Shown in pieces: positions 22,486 through 36,147 of a stretch of 64,000 bases of DNA. The stretch is from NCBI GenBank assembly GCA_003439945.1, contig QVRM01005989.1, positions 62,001 to 126,000 on the forward strand, given 5' to 3'. Position 1 is the stretch's first letter. Each line of letters starts with the position of its first letter. The position numbers were made by a program, and so were the translations under genes. The notes under the pieces are model-generated. The model worked only from the letters and a program-made list of their open reading frames with translations, searched no databases and was not told the origin of the DNA. Source of the stretch: Dermanyssus gallinae. Taxonomy: Eukaryota; Arthropoda; Arachnida; Mesostigmata; Dermanyssidae.

Positions 22486-24294
22486 TCAACCGAACGACTT
22501 TAGACGGTTCCATACCGATCCCCAAACTGTACTTTTCTGCCACGGAGTTTTTGTAGCAGGTTTCAAATATAGGTCGCTGTCGTTGTTGTTGTTGTTGTTG
22601 TCGCTGTCTAGGTAACGAAACTGTTCAACAGGTAACGGCGAGCTTGTCAACTCCTGCCCGGCAGTGGTTGAGGTTCTCCTTTGCGAGGTCACAAATGTTT
22701 GTCGGCGGCGAATGGCGGCAAACGTATCGGCTGATCTGGGCGTCATTGCGTACCACCACTTAGCACGATCGCCTTCGGGAGGATCCTCCTCCTCATCCTC
22801 CCTGTCGTCAACAGCACTTTCAGTGCGAGCAGCTATGGTGGTTATGGTGGGAACTGCGGTGGTGTTCGATCGTCGCATATCGGCCTCGTGGTGGTCCGAA
22901 GTTGCCTGCGGAGCGATCGTTGTCGATGGTGGTAGTGGTGGTGGTGGTGGTAACCACGGTCGTCTCGTAACCACGATGCTGAGAACCTTCGAAGTCGACG
23001 CGGTGTGAAAATAGTCGGCGTGATTCGTCGCCATTGAATGGGCGGCATAGCGGGGCCGATGGTGGCTGCTCAACAACTCGGGTCGTCGCAACGACTCGGT
23101 ATCGAGGGCAGACGAACCCGAACTCGTTGGCTGCCGACCGGCCGAACCAGGCGACAGCGGTCGCGATAGCGATTGAGGCTTGTCGAAGCCTTTGTCCCGG
23201 TTTCCCGGTCGAGCTGAGCGATACGAATTGGCAGCGGGCGAGTTGTTATCACGCGTCGGCGTCGCTGCAGTTGGACGTCGTCGGCCGGCATCGTCATGGC
23301 GAATAGTCTCGGCATTGCCGAAACTGTCGCTGTTAGTTGGCCTATGGCTCTTGACGTTGTTGCGCGACGAGGTAACGGTCGTGAACTGGTGGTACAGGTC
23401 GAGCGCGTCACCGTGCTGCTTGTGCGGTTTGCCGAACAAGTGCCACGGTTTTGGTACTATGACTGCTAGTACGGATCGATTGGGCTGGCCTTTCGAGCTG
23501 GTCTGAGGCTTGTTTTTGTTGTTGTTGTTGTTGTTGCTGTCGCCTCCGTTGTTGTCGTCGTCAACTGTACCGGCCTGTACAAGCTTGGGCACAACCCGAA
23601 CGATGTAGTGTGGCCGGTGTCCGCTCTGGCCGTACGAGTAGGAATAGTCGTGGTCCTTGTGGCCGCCGTGCGAATACGAGCGGACACTATCACTACCACC
23701 ACCACCACCACCACCACCATAGTGGTTGTGGCGGTGCCGCTTTCGTTTGATATACACCGGATAGTGTATGTAGACCGGCTTCTTGACGAAGACCGGCTTG
23801 AACAGCGGAATCGTCACCGGCACGTGGTAGAGTTTCGGCAAGTGAATGACCTTGTGGATGTGCACAGGGTACGGGTGGGCCACCTTGACGGGCTTCGGCA
23901 CGTACACGGTTCGCACGTACGGCACCGACTTGTAGATGGGCACCGACTTGCGGCTCACGACAGGCTTGGGCACGGGCACGCCGAAGTACTTCTTGACGAA
24001 GTGCGGCTTGGGCAGCGGGATGTACTTGGCGATCGGCAGGAACTTGGGCACGTGCCGCGTGACCGGTATCCAGTAGGGCACTTTGACCGGATACGGTATG
24101 TGCACCTGTTTGTAGACGGGATAGAAGCGAGGCACGGCGACATGCTTTAGCACGGGAACGGGGTGTGCAATCGGTACGACGCGGTGTACAACACGGATGA
24201 CGCTCTTCGGCTTCCATAGCGTGCCGGACGCCGACGCTGACAGACAAGCGGCTATACCTAGAAGATGCAGCCACAACGCGTTTGGGATCTGCAT
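22486..24294 (-). CDS. Secreted Val/Pro/Lys-repeat extracellular protein, single exon
   Basis: A 602-residue open frame; the chosen Met (24294) begins a clear signal peptide (MQIPNALWLHLLGIAACLSA, cleavage probable near ASASG). An in-frame Met 14 codons upstream (24336) is less suitable. Mature residues about 25-190 are built of short repeats of the type VPxPKPV, PYPVKVPYW and HVPVTIPLFKPV, with alternating hydrophobic/Pro and Lys/His/Tyr. This resembles arthropod cuticle or secreted matrix proteins. A His/Gly-rich spacer (HNHYGGGGGGGG), an Asn-rich tract, a long Ser/Thr/Arg low-complexity region, PPPPPLPP, an acidic patch (DDREDEEEDPPEGD) and a Trp-containing tail (WGSVWNRLKSFG) follow. No catalytic domain is visible. 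The family is inferred from composition and could equally be another extracellular matrix protein. Reverse-strand frames here are shadows. Confidence 0.75.
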   Translation of the reverse strand: MQIPNALWLHLLGIAACLSASASGTLWKPKSVIRVVHRVVPIAHPVPVLKHVAVPRFYPVYKQVHIPYPVKVPYWIPVTRHVPKFLPIAKYIPLPKPHFVKKYFGVPVPKPVVSRKSVPIYKSVPYVRTVYVPKPVKVAHPYPVHIHKVIHLPKLYHVPVTIPLFKPVFVKKPVYIHYPVYIKRKRHRHNHYGGGGGGGGSDSVRSYSHGGHKDHDYSYSYGQSGHRPHYIVRVVPKLVQAGTVDDDNNGGDSNNNNNNKNKPQTSSKGQPNRSVLAVIVPKPWHLFGKPHKQHGDALDLYHQFTTVTSSRNNVKSHRPTNSDSFGNAETIRHDDAGRRRPTAATPTRDNNSPAANSYRSARPGNRDKGFDKPQSLSRPLSPGSAGRQPTSSGSSALDTESLRRPELLSSHHRPRYAAHSMATNHADYFHTASTSKVLSIVVTRRPWLPPPPPLPPSTTIAPQATSDHHEADMRRSNTTAVPTITTIAARTESAVDDREDEEEDPPEGDRAKWWYAMTPRSADTFAAIRRRQTFVTSQRRTSTTAGQELTSSPLPVEQFRYLDSDNNNNNNDSDLYLKPATKTPWQKSTVWGSVWNRLKSFG

Positions 24295-24336
24295 TTTGGC
24301 ACCGACGGAGATGAGAGGAGGGGCGGGAGGAAACAA

Positions 24337-26589
24337 ACCTCGTGTTCACGTGTTCAACAACCCTACACTACTAATACGGCGTTATCGTCATCCGTCCAGG
24401 ACGGCTTCGGTCCTTCGACGACAGTAAACCAGCGCATCGCGATGACATCGATGTCCACCTTGTGTAGCTCGTGCGCCGGTGAGGGATATCGGTACACTTA
24501 CCAGGCCTCGAATCGTTCATCGTCTGTTCTACTCTGTTACATCGCCGCCATCCCAATCTCCACGGCGGTGGCGGCGGCGGCTGGTGCCGGTGCTGCAACT
24601 ACTACTATTATTACGGCCAACACTGTTGTCGGCTTGTTGAGAGGCCGGACCGTATAAACCAGCGAGCAGCGAATACAGGCGCAAACAGATAGAATTCACA
24701 CAGGATAGCGCGCAGAGTCCACGCCAGCACAGCACACAACAGGCAGGTCGTTGACGATCTGTAACGTCTACGAGAACATGGTCGAATGATGGCCGGCCAT
24801 GGTCGGCGCCATCGTTGTCTTTTCCGGTAGCACCGCCATATAATCACAGTCACTCACTATGATATGTACTTGAACTGTACGTCACTACTGATATATTGAC
24901 TTAGTCTCCTCTACCCTAGTAGAGGCATCATTTCCGAGTCGCGCTGCTAACTAGTACAGTGACGCTTGCTTGGCTGTGAGCCCGCGACATGTCGGTGGAT
25001 TGCCTTAGCCGGGGTGGTGCTGAACCTCCGGCGTCGAGTGCTTCAGGTCAAGTGTTCTGCTCCGCTGACAATAGCGAGACCGCGGTGTGCTGCCCCTCAG
25101 CCGAGCAGCTGAGTTTCTCTCTTTCTCGCTCTCTTACACACGTATCCCTTGCCTACTGCGCGGTTTTGTCGAATGTGTTTCGAACAAGAAGAAAAAAGAG
25201 CTGCGTTTTGAACAAGAAGAAAAAGTTCCTGTTGTAGTTGTCCGGCTAAGCCCGGCTATGGCGAGGCAATGTGTCTCTCTGAAGGAGCGCCCCTGTGGGA
25301 TGGGGTAAAGAAAGGTCCCCCTCCTTATGACTTGTGGGGGCGGGGGGTGGGGATGGGTATGGCGACCAGACAAGAGGTGGCATGAGAAGAGAGTTTTTTG
25401 CTACCCCCAAGGTGCATTTTCTTTTTGACTTGACGACAACTACAAACTGAGGAGGGTATGGGCGTCTTTCCCCGTTGCCGCTAGGCAGTCGCAATGGACT
25501 TTGTCATCACCATCATCATCATCAACACCACCATCATTAAAACTACCACCATCATTGCTGTTGTTGTTGTTGTTTTTGTTGTTGTTGTTGCTGTTGTTTT
25601 TGTTGTTGTTGTTGCTGTTGTTTTTGTTGTTGTTGTTGCTGTTTTTGTTGTTGGTGTTGGTGTTGTTGTTGCTTCCGCTGCTGTCGCCATCGCGCCAGAA
25701 AGTGCGTGACTCTAATCTACTATTGTGTCAGATGCGCGCAGAGCCAGACGAAGGAACGAAGGGCCGTCGCCGGGGCGCCGAGAGAAAGTTGTTCTTTCAA
25801 GACACTGCGAGAAAAAACATTGAAACTGCTGGTGAAGCGGCGCGCCTGCTGTTGTTGTTGTTGTTGTTGTTGCTGCAGCACTAATGTTGCCGTTGCTGCC
25901 ACTGTTGATGTAGTCGTTGTTGCTGACGCTGTTGGTGCGGGTGCTGCTGCTGCTGTTACGGACGACGACGACGACGACGACGAAGACGACAACGCAGACA
26001 GGTTAAGACGAGGGGAAGAGGCAAAGAAGAGCAGCTGCTAGGAGCGTAACGCTTCACTAAGCCACCAAATCAAGCGGCGGGCGTCATCGGCGCACGCACT
26101 GTCTCTTTGCAGGCGCCCACCAAACAGCTCGGTCCACGTGTAGTCCTCCTCGCTATCGCATCCCACCTACGCAGCACCTACGCGTCATCGTGTGCGCGCG
26201 TTCTTCAGCCCACCCACCCACCCACCTCACACGCCGGAACGCGGAACGCTGAATTGAACTCGAGAACTTCACTTACACGTACACAGACGTTTGGTCGTTC
26301 GTTTATTCGGCCATGTCATTTTGGTCATTTGGTGTGGTGACACAGACAGACAAACAGACCGACCAACCGACTGCAATCCGACCGAGCATGTCTGATCGTG
26401 GGCATCTGCATCCGTGCACGTATGAGATGTTGCTTTCCAGCCGCCCCGGTCTAGCAGCAGCCTAACTTCAAACACACCCGATGGGGTGGGCATGCCAAGA
26501 ACTACGTTGCGTGGCTACGTCTTAGACGATCGAAAACGACACCTAACTGGTTTTTAGCTAAATAGAAGATATCATTGGTTTGATCATTA

Positions 26590-26624
<35 letters not shown>

Positions 26625-27340
26625 TGACCACGATGCTCCAATAAGCTAATTTTGATCTAAGGCTCCCAAAAAATGCATCATTTTACTACTAATTTAGTGA
26701 CTCTGAATGGTTATCATTACTTGTAATATTTTTATTATCCATATTAATACTATTTCTGCTACTACTACTACCACTACTGCGGCTTTTATTATCGACTGCT
26801 TTTGGAGCCGCGACTGTCTGTCCACGGCCCACGGAGTGGGTGATCGTAGATTTCGATTCTTGATTTTGAAGGGCGTTCCTCAGACGCGTGGCGATGAAGG
26901 AATGCCGTCCTTCTTCCAGATGAAACTTCCAGACACTTAAAAGAGAAAACGTTGGAAAGTTACGAATATGCAACTACGAAGATGTCAGCAATGGAGCACG
27001 ACACCCATTGTCGTTCAAAGCAGCGGTTTTGCAACGACAATCACGACGATCAATGGAAACAATAATAACAACAACAGCCGCCACAGCGACAGCAGCAGCA
27101 GATATTATCTTCTCTGTAACATTGTCGTGAAGCAATGCGTCCTAGAAATGAGGAAGCGTTGGAACCCCCTGTTTTGCTGGTGGTGGAAGGCTACACCCCA
27201 TTGAACAGCAGCGTCTGAGCGGCCGAGCTCTCGGTCACCCTACCTAACAACAGTGAACACACCATTGCGCTAGAGATGGTTTACGAAGAGACGCGTAGCT
27301 TTTGGTTCGATGCTCGAAACAGATCTGGTTACGCCTACAC
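24337..27340. other. Upstream of VP-repeat gene; GTT/GTC and CTG triplet tracts; no gene recognised
   Basis: GTT-rich tracts occupy 25555-25680, GTT/CTG and GAC tracts 25845-25990, and an (ATT)n run 26588-26622. Frames crossing these give poly-Leu/Val/Thr artefacts. The first ~550 bp is presumably promoter and 5' UTR of the minus-strand gene. Confidence 0.5.
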
Positions 27341-27346
27341 AATCAG

Positions 27347-27348
<2 letters not shown>

Positions 27349-27388
<40 letters not shown>

Positions 27389-27537
27389 CTATGTAGTTAA
27401 TATTTTTTTTATGGGACCGTCTTCTCCGGACGGCAAATTTATTTAAGTTCAATAATTCTTCATTGAGCTTGAAGTTTCCATTATTACATAAATTCTAACA
27501 ATTAGAACTATTCAGGTAAGTTTGCAGAATATGCTGT

Positions 27538-27575
<38 letters not shown>
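27349..27575 (+). repeat. Dispersed ~115-bp repeat (27401-27515) between two (TA)n arrays
   Basis: After (TA)n (27349-27385), the unit contains GACCGTCTTCTCCGGACGG, GCAAATTTATTTAAGTTCAA and TTTCCATTATTACAT. It recurs in the same orientation at 56227-56342 with about ten substitutions, also just after a (TA)n. A second (TA)n (27541-27575) closes this copy. Near-identical TTAACTA(T/C)GTAG words sit outside both arrays. Confidence 0.85.
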
Positions 27576-27580
<5 letters not shown>

Positions 27581-28305
27581 CTACGTAGAGAACCATGAGA
27601 GGTGTCTCGTACATAGCTGAACGATAATCAATAGCATTTTAGGTTTTTGCGAAGGTTTCCTTAGACGTTAGGGTCTAGCATTTAACTACAACGAAAACCA
27701 TATATTTTATGGTATATCTACTAAACGTTTTAAAACTGAAATTGTATTAACTACAAAACTTTAGGAAGGAAATCGACAGCGTTGAAGGATTTTATATAAA
27801 GCAGGTCCTAGATGCTTTACAAAACGCCTACACCACGCTGGCAATGCACCTGTGCAGCGAACGCACTTTTTATTGAAGATCTAGCACGGAACGGCTACAC
27901 TTTCCAGAGCAAGATTGTAGAGCAGTGCAACACTGATAGAGAAGAACGCAACATGAACTTTGTTTCTAATAACTACACTGATGCACCCGCCTTCAAAACA
28001 TTATATATATATATATATATATATATATAGCGAGAGGGACTTGATCGGCTCTCGCTTCATTCACACATTATATGAATGTTGTCAATGTATCATATTATAT
28101 ATAGTACATGTCATGAGTAGTGGTTGGTTCAATACTGCACCGAGTTGATAGATTCATAGGCAACTTAGGAATAGTCTTAGTTTTTAATAAGTGTGCAGTT
28201 TTAATAATTAAGCTTTAAATTAAATTTAAACTAATGTAAAACATGCCGTTTTCAAATTAGTAACTATATAATTAAAACGCAGATACACCTGATCGAAAAT
28301 AAGCA

Positions 28306-28307
<2 letters not shown>

Positions 28308-28347
<40 letters not shown>

Positions 28348-29068
28348 GATGATTTATTAATCATTTACAATACGTTTGCACACTCGGCAGTGCTCGCCTT
28401 AATAAAAATGGTGGTCAAAAGGTGTCACGTGAGGTTAAGAATCAGCTGTCCGCGTCCCTGCTTGATGGTAGCCCCCGCTCTTATGGACCTGGTGCAAGCA
28501 GTATATCCTCAAGGTTCCTTGCAACGTTAAGACGGTAAAATTCATAAGATTCCTCTTCGTGACGCCGAGCCCCAAGAGCGTACTCGCAGATTTGTAGTAC
28601 CATATACCACTCATAGAGATAGTGATAGATCCGAATCTGCGAGGTTTTTGCGGGTCGGGGAGCGCCGCTCTTATGAACTCGACGTCATATTTGGCGATCT
28701 TGTCCTGTCGCGCTTTTGCGAGGTCCCTGTTCGGGCCGCAAACCTCGGCATCTAAAACCCAGACCTCGGTAGGTGTTATTATTACGAGGTCGGGCTTTAG
28801 ACCCGGTGCGCCCGGTCGACGGAATACTCGCTCACGAACCACCTCATAACCCCTCTCGCGGAGGAGACGCGCCACGCGATCACAGACGTCGTCATGTCTC
28901 TTTATAGTGTGTTTGTGTGTTGTATCGCACATCTGAGCGACATGAGCCAACGTCTCAGGCGCATGACATTCGTGCCTACAACGTTTGTTGTAGCCCGGGC
29001 GTCCCCTGGCCAATCTGGCACGCGTTGGTAATGCGTTGATCCTGAGTGTAGTGTCCACCACCCCCATG
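28308..29068 (-). mobile_element. R2-like non-LTR retrotransposon, 5'-truncated C-terminal end
   Basis: On the minus strand the frame 29067-28435 gives LRINALPTRARLARGRPG, then a zinc knuckle CRHECHAPETLAHVAQMC with a following TH and RHDDVC. A restriction-like endonuclease follows: LKPDLVI and VWVLDAEVCG (PD...D of the PD-(D/E)XK fold), then SITISMSGIWYYKSASTLLGLG. This is the R2-clade C-terminus. The RT is absent. A 3' UTR of about 90 bp ends AATAAATCATCACAA and abuts a (TA)n array (28308-28344). The flanks are not 28S rDNA, the usual R2 site. The last ~58 bp of the element also occurs at 63038-63096. Confidence 0.85.
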
Positions 29069-29099
29069 GCTGGCCGGCGATCGTTACGAGTTCGCCATT

Positions 29100-29620
29100 C
29101 TCTCGCTCAAGCAACACACGTCCTCTGTCTGGCTTACACCAATGACTACTAACTCATTTATTCTCATGCCTCCTTATATACTCACAGATTGCCCGCGTAT
29201 TTAGTGACTTCCCGCGTCTTCGCTAGTAAGCTGGCATCTTCTATTTGGCGCCAAGTTTACTTCGCCATTGCCGCCAACCGACCTTGTCTATGCCTGCGCT
29301 GCTTAACGGACACTGCTATCCTACACTGAGCTTCAGTAGGCTTAAATACTCCTTACCAGATAGGTAGGGCATACCCTTAATCCGGTAATGTATAAAGGGC
29401 GTTTCGTGCGCTTTTTGAAAATGTGCCTCAATGAACGTGTTGTGTAGTTGTTGGGACCAGTAATCGGTCTCTTGTGTAGCGGTCTCAATGGAGGTTCCCA
29501 AGCGCTCGCAAAGAAGTCTTGTTTTCGCAAGGTCTTTTTTGAAATGCTCGGTGGATAGCATCCATTGGACCCCACGCTGCGCGGAGTGTTGTAGTGCTGT
29601 TTGACGGGAGAGGCGGAGTC
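29100..29620 (-). other. Possible LTR-like promoter segment, minus strand
   Basis: Reading the minus strand, GAGTATATAAGGAGG (TATA-like, 29170-29184) is followed about 15 bp later by an AATAAA (29157-29162) and then by GTTGCTTGAGCGAGAGAATGG. That order resembles the U3-R-U5 end of an LTR. No second LTR or internal coding region was found. An unrecognised 81-residue minus-strand frame lies at 29561-29316. Confidence 0.25.
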
Positions 29621-29622
29621 TG

Positions 29623-31307
<1,685 letters not shown>

Positions 31308-31758
31308 TAGGCTGTGTAATATGCACATTAACCATCTACCTTTCTCTGATGGTATTTTCAGGTAAGCCTTCATAGTCGGCCCAGAATGTTTATATAAATA
31401 TATATATATTTTTTTTTGCATACATATATATATATATATGCAAATAGCTACCGTCTCCTATGAAATCTCTCGTAGACTCATCCCGGCTGAGATGTCGTCC
31501 CATTGACCCCAGATGAGGACGACTTTTGAGAAGAGCCACCCTATTCAAGGTGCTCTACGCTTATAACAAATAGAGCTTCACTTAAAAACACCTAACATGC
31601 CGCTCCGATGCATTCAACGGATGTCTTAAGACTGCATTTCAATGTTCAATAGAAATAGAGTGATTATGATTGTCATGAGTTAGTTTGCTCTTTTATTCAA
31701 GTTGTCATGTCTAGCCACCACGTATACCGCGATCTAATACCACGTTGCATATACTTAT

Positions 31759-31896
<138 letters not shown>

Positions 31897-32716
31897 CTGA
31901 GCTATTAGTCAGTGCTCTGTCGTGTCTACTAAACAGTGTCTTGGGATTTGTCTGCCTGAGGAGAGCCAAAAGTTGCACGTGGTCACGTCTTTTGCAAAGC
32001 TAAACACTGTAGCCACACGTTGCCTATATCATCTCACTCAGCTATATATATACCACATCTTGCAATCGTTTTTGTACAATACTCTCCTAACGTGAAAACT
32101 ATTTATGACTCTCCTTAATCCCGCTATTCGGCTTTCGCTAGCTTGCGTCGGGCATCATTCAGATTATGCACATTTTCCGCCAAACACGGTGGCATAATCG
32201 GTTCCTTCGTGCGCTAATTGCGTTCTCCCGCAAACGTAGAGATTGCGCAGCTATGTAGGAGGAAAAAGGCAGAATAGTTACTTTTACAAATTCTATCCTC
32301 ACTCCTATACAAGACGTTTCCGCCCCCTCCTTCCATTGAGAAAAAATATTTTCTTGCTGAGTTCTGTCAAACCTTAAAATAAGTACATACGGTTATGGAA
32401 AACTCCGTATAGAATATATGCATATTCGAAAAATATCACCAATCCAACACCCAACTAGCTCGCGTTGACCGATATGTCTCATGATGACATTTGGTGCAAA
32501 TGAGGCCGCAAAGCCTCACTTAGCCTTATAGCAAGGGTTATGGAACCCACCCAATCAAGCAAGGGAAATGAAGAAGAACAGCCTCTGGTGGAATCGATAT
32601 ATAAAGAAGCTGATGAGAACGTGACGCTGCTCGAAGAGCAGTTCCATTCATGCATTGTCCAATATTGCCGGCGTCCTGTAGAACGCTTCTAGCACTTTTC
32701 GCTTTTAGCACATATA

Positions 32717-34000
32717 CAGGTAGTTCAACAAGTTCTTAAAATGAGCTTTTCAGAATTTTGGCGCGCTTTCACCGTTATTGGAAACGGCAACTTTTCGAAT
32801 GCTAGCAGTCAAAATATTATGGTGATTGGCCGTTGCGATTTCGTTTGATCGCTTTTACCGTGCAACGTATCGGCGTGATTTTGAAAAATGGAGAAAAAAT
32901 AGTTTCGAGTGGTTATCAAGCATTTTTATTTCAAAGGTTGGAATGCGACCCAAGTGAAAACTGAGTTAGACGAGGTGTACGGTGACTCTGCGCCATGTTT
33001 TGCCACTGTTTCCAACTGGATTAATGAGTTAAAAAGAGGTCGCAGGAGCACCGAGGATGAACTACGTTCAGGACGCCCAAAAACGGCAACTGATGAGGAA
33101 AACGTGGAAAAAGTGCGGAAAATCGTTGCCGCAGATAAGCGAGTGAACATTAGGGAGATAGCGGAGGCCTTGGGGATCAGTTTGGGTAGAGTGCATTTCA
33201 TCCTGCACGAAAACTTGAAGATGAAAAAGCTCAGAGCAAAATGGGTGCCGCATTTGCTCAACCAAGGCCAAAAAGACGCGCGTGTTTCCGCTTCACAGCG
33301 AAATTTGGCCAAGATGTCGAAAAATCCGTCGGATTTTTGGCGAAGATTCGTGACCGTCGATGAAAGCTGGGTCCATCACTACACTCCCGAGACCCAAGAA
33401 GCATCTCGTCAATGGTGTGCACTTGGTGAAGGACCTCCGAAGAGGGTGCGGACAACGGCATCGGCCGGAAAGATGATGGCTACGGTTTTTTGGGACCAAC
33501 GTGGAATAATTCTGGTCGACTACCTTGAGAGCGGTAAAACGATCACGGGAGAATATTATGCAAGACTGTTGGACTGCCTGAAGCAAGAACTCACCGTGAA
33601 ACGGCCCGCTTTGCAGAAGAAGGTTGTCCTGTTTCACCAGGACAATGCTCCCGCACACAAGTCGCGGCAAGCAACGGCAAAACTGGCCCAACTGAGGTTC
33701 GAACTTATTGAACAACCTTCCTATTCTCCAGACCTGGCTCCCTCTGATTATTTCCTCTTCGGACATTTGAAGAATAGTCTCGGTGGAAAGCGTTTTTCCA
33801 GCAATGAAGAGGTTAAGGCTGCTGTCAATGCCTATTTTCAGTCTAAAGACGCGAAATTCTACTCAAGAGGTATAAATGCTCTGAAATCTCGGTGGGAAAA
33901 GTGTATTGAGCTTCTCGGGGAGTATATCGAATAAGAAAAAATTAAAAACAAGATTTGGAAAATTCTTGGTTTTCATTTTAAGAACTTGTTGAACTACCTG
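32717..34000 (+). mobile_element. Nearly intact mariner transposon with ITRs and TA target site
   Basis: The element is 1284 bp. Its ends are perfect inverted repeats of 28 bp, beginning CAGGTAGTTCAACAAGTTCT at 32717 and ending with the complement at 34000, flanked by TA on both sides (32715-32716, 34001-34002). Size, ends and target duplication fit mariner. The internal transposase frame is listed separately. Confidence 0.95.
32888..33934 (+). pseudogene. Mariner transposase with one premature stop codon
   Basis: This cut-and-paste transposase has 348 codons from ATG 32888. It contains an N-terminal paired HTH region (HFYFKGWNATQ; SNWINELKRGRRS; SGRPKTAT), the WVPHLLN linker, and a catalytic triad at D158 (VTVDESW), D252 (HQDNAPAH) and D287 (SPDLAPSDYF). 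This gives exactly 34 residues between the last two, the mariner D,D34D signature. The natural start reads ATG GAG AAA AAA TAG, so codon 5 is a stop; beyond it the frame is open to the end. Initiation at a later codon would lose part of the DNA-binding region. It is otherwise full length for the family. Confidence 0.93.
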
Positions 34001-34002
34001 TA

Positions 34003-35859
34003 GTGGTGGCACCCATGTCAGGTAATTCTGTAGAGTAGTGTGCGGAAATTACTGTGAACTCTTTCAAAATACACGTTCCTGCAGTGATGAGTCTATCCTA
34101 TAATTTGAGTAGCTCTTTCAGCCTCAGAATACTCGCGGATGTTCCAAAAAGATCATCCTCTGCAGCTAGAGAGCATACCTCTCAGCGACGTATGCCACAG
34201 CGTAGCGGATGTTATCCTGAGGTCTGTCGTAGTTCGGAAGAGACCCTCGCAACGACGCTCCTCAGCTCAATCTCATGGAGAGTGCGACTTACCCATGAGA
34301 AAGTCATGCATGCACTGTGGCTCTCCATATTATCACCGACTTTCAAGAATGCCTACAACCGACGCCGTCGATGCTACAGTTCTCACCTCCAAACGTCCAA
34401 ACTGAAACATGCAATGGTACAGAAAAACACGCTCGTGCTGGCTGGAAATGAGAAGCCTTATTTAGCAGCCAGAGCTACGTAAATGCTCAAAAGCCGTCTT
34501 TGGCGAGGATATGAGAGGCGGGGTATATCGAAGAAGAGCTACCGATAAAAAATAATATCTGCCATAATAGCGAACATTTTTTAATTCTGCCTAGAATCAA
34601 CTAAGACATCCCGTAACTACAACACAGCTTTAGGAGCGATATATCATCAATAATGGCATGTCGCCAATTGCCTTACGAGGTACACATGACGCTTGAGTTA
34701 AAGGCAGCTCCGTATGCGCAGTATTGGCTAATTTCAAAGTCGCGTTTAAGTCCACCTGGCAGGATATTATTCTTTCAAAGCTAGTTAAACTACCCAGAGC
34801 GGTACGGTGAGACCAATGGAGTGTTAATCAACTTGAACAAGGCCAAGGCAACGAAATATTTGGGTTGTGAGCGTCTTCTAAGTAGATACCAGTTGGCACG
34901 CAGTCAACAACGAGCAGAGGACTACGTTCCCCATTTCAACTACCAGGCAATGAAAGTCACAAGCCGGGGGGGACTGTTTTAACCTACACATTGCGGAAAG
35001 AGTCCGCTATGCGTTGATTGCTGTATTCACGATTAGAACCCCGCAGCTCCTTTCTCTACAGACGGCTTTACAACTGTTCGATAAATGTCAAGATTACGCC
35101 TGTTGCAAGGTAATAAAGTCTGACGAAAACGGTATAGCGGTTGAGCTGACTCTCCGTGGGTATACGGTTTATCGTATATTCTCAATGAGCATTGCTTAAG
35201 GAATATTCGATTAACATCGGCCATCAAACGGCGACACCCCAGTCGATGACAACTCACTGATCGATACCCTTGTCTAACGTTCCATGCTAATTGCAATACT
35301 CGCGCTAACATTGCTTAAGCAACATTTCGCACAAAAGCTTAGGAATGTACCACCGGAGCTTGCTCTGTTCACCGCCGTGACAAATTATCACTGGTGATCA
35401 CACCCTCACAGGTGATGGCACGTGACAACCCGCTGGCCAGTGCATAAATTCTGTCATTATCTGCGGGTGGATTTCACATCGCTGGATCGGATTGCAGATG
35501 CAAACGCTGTAACGAGCAATGTTGGCTGGACAAATTCGAACGTATATTACAAAAACAGCTGTAGTACGACGAACGAGGACGGGACTTCATCTTAGTTTCA
35601 TAGTGGTGTACACTGGAGTATTTGACTTACAAAATTGGCGCGCCGAAAATGACTCTGAACGACGTAAACATACGATCATATATATATATATACACATATA
35701 TTAACCGAGTGTTTAAAAGTTTATATATCCTTGAAGGTGAAATAAATTATTTTATTTTCTCAGCGCGTTCTACAGGCATTCCTTTGGCGTAGTTTTGTAC
35801 TACACGTTTTGATTAAGCTCTTCCTGGTATATTTAGTACAGGGTTAAAGTCGTTAAAGA

Positions 35860-35914
<55 letters not shown>

Positions 35915-36050
35915 CTCACAGACACATCTGTGGAACACCTCAGCGCACATCTCAACCTCATGCGATCATAAGGCCTCACTGCAAAGGTCACAAAGCTCGC
36001 TGGGAATCTATGCAGACACGAGTACCATAGGGTTGCAACAGCTTGCACAG
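34003..36050. other. No host gene recognised; possible gag-like knuckle at 34300-34345
   Basis: A + strand segment reads PMRKSCMHCGSPYYH, which could be a decayed BEL/Pao-type gag zinc knuckle, but nothing around it confirms this. A (TA)n array lies at 35862-35913. Confidence 0.3.
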
Positions 36051-36056
36051 AAATCA

Positions 36057-36101
36057 GTAACGCTTAGAGTAATGATAAGAAGCAACTCGTAGTAGTGTCT
36101 A

Positions 36102-36147
<46 letters not shown>

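Noticed and set aside
23608..24349. Plus-strand and alternative minus-strand frames of up to 218 residues
   Set aside because: They are shadows of the signal-peptide-bearing minus-strand gene, whose repeat structure makes other frames open too.
32909..33934. Mariner transposase starting at GTG 32909
   Set aside because: The natural ATG is at 32888, with a stop at codon 5; GTG is not a normal animal start.
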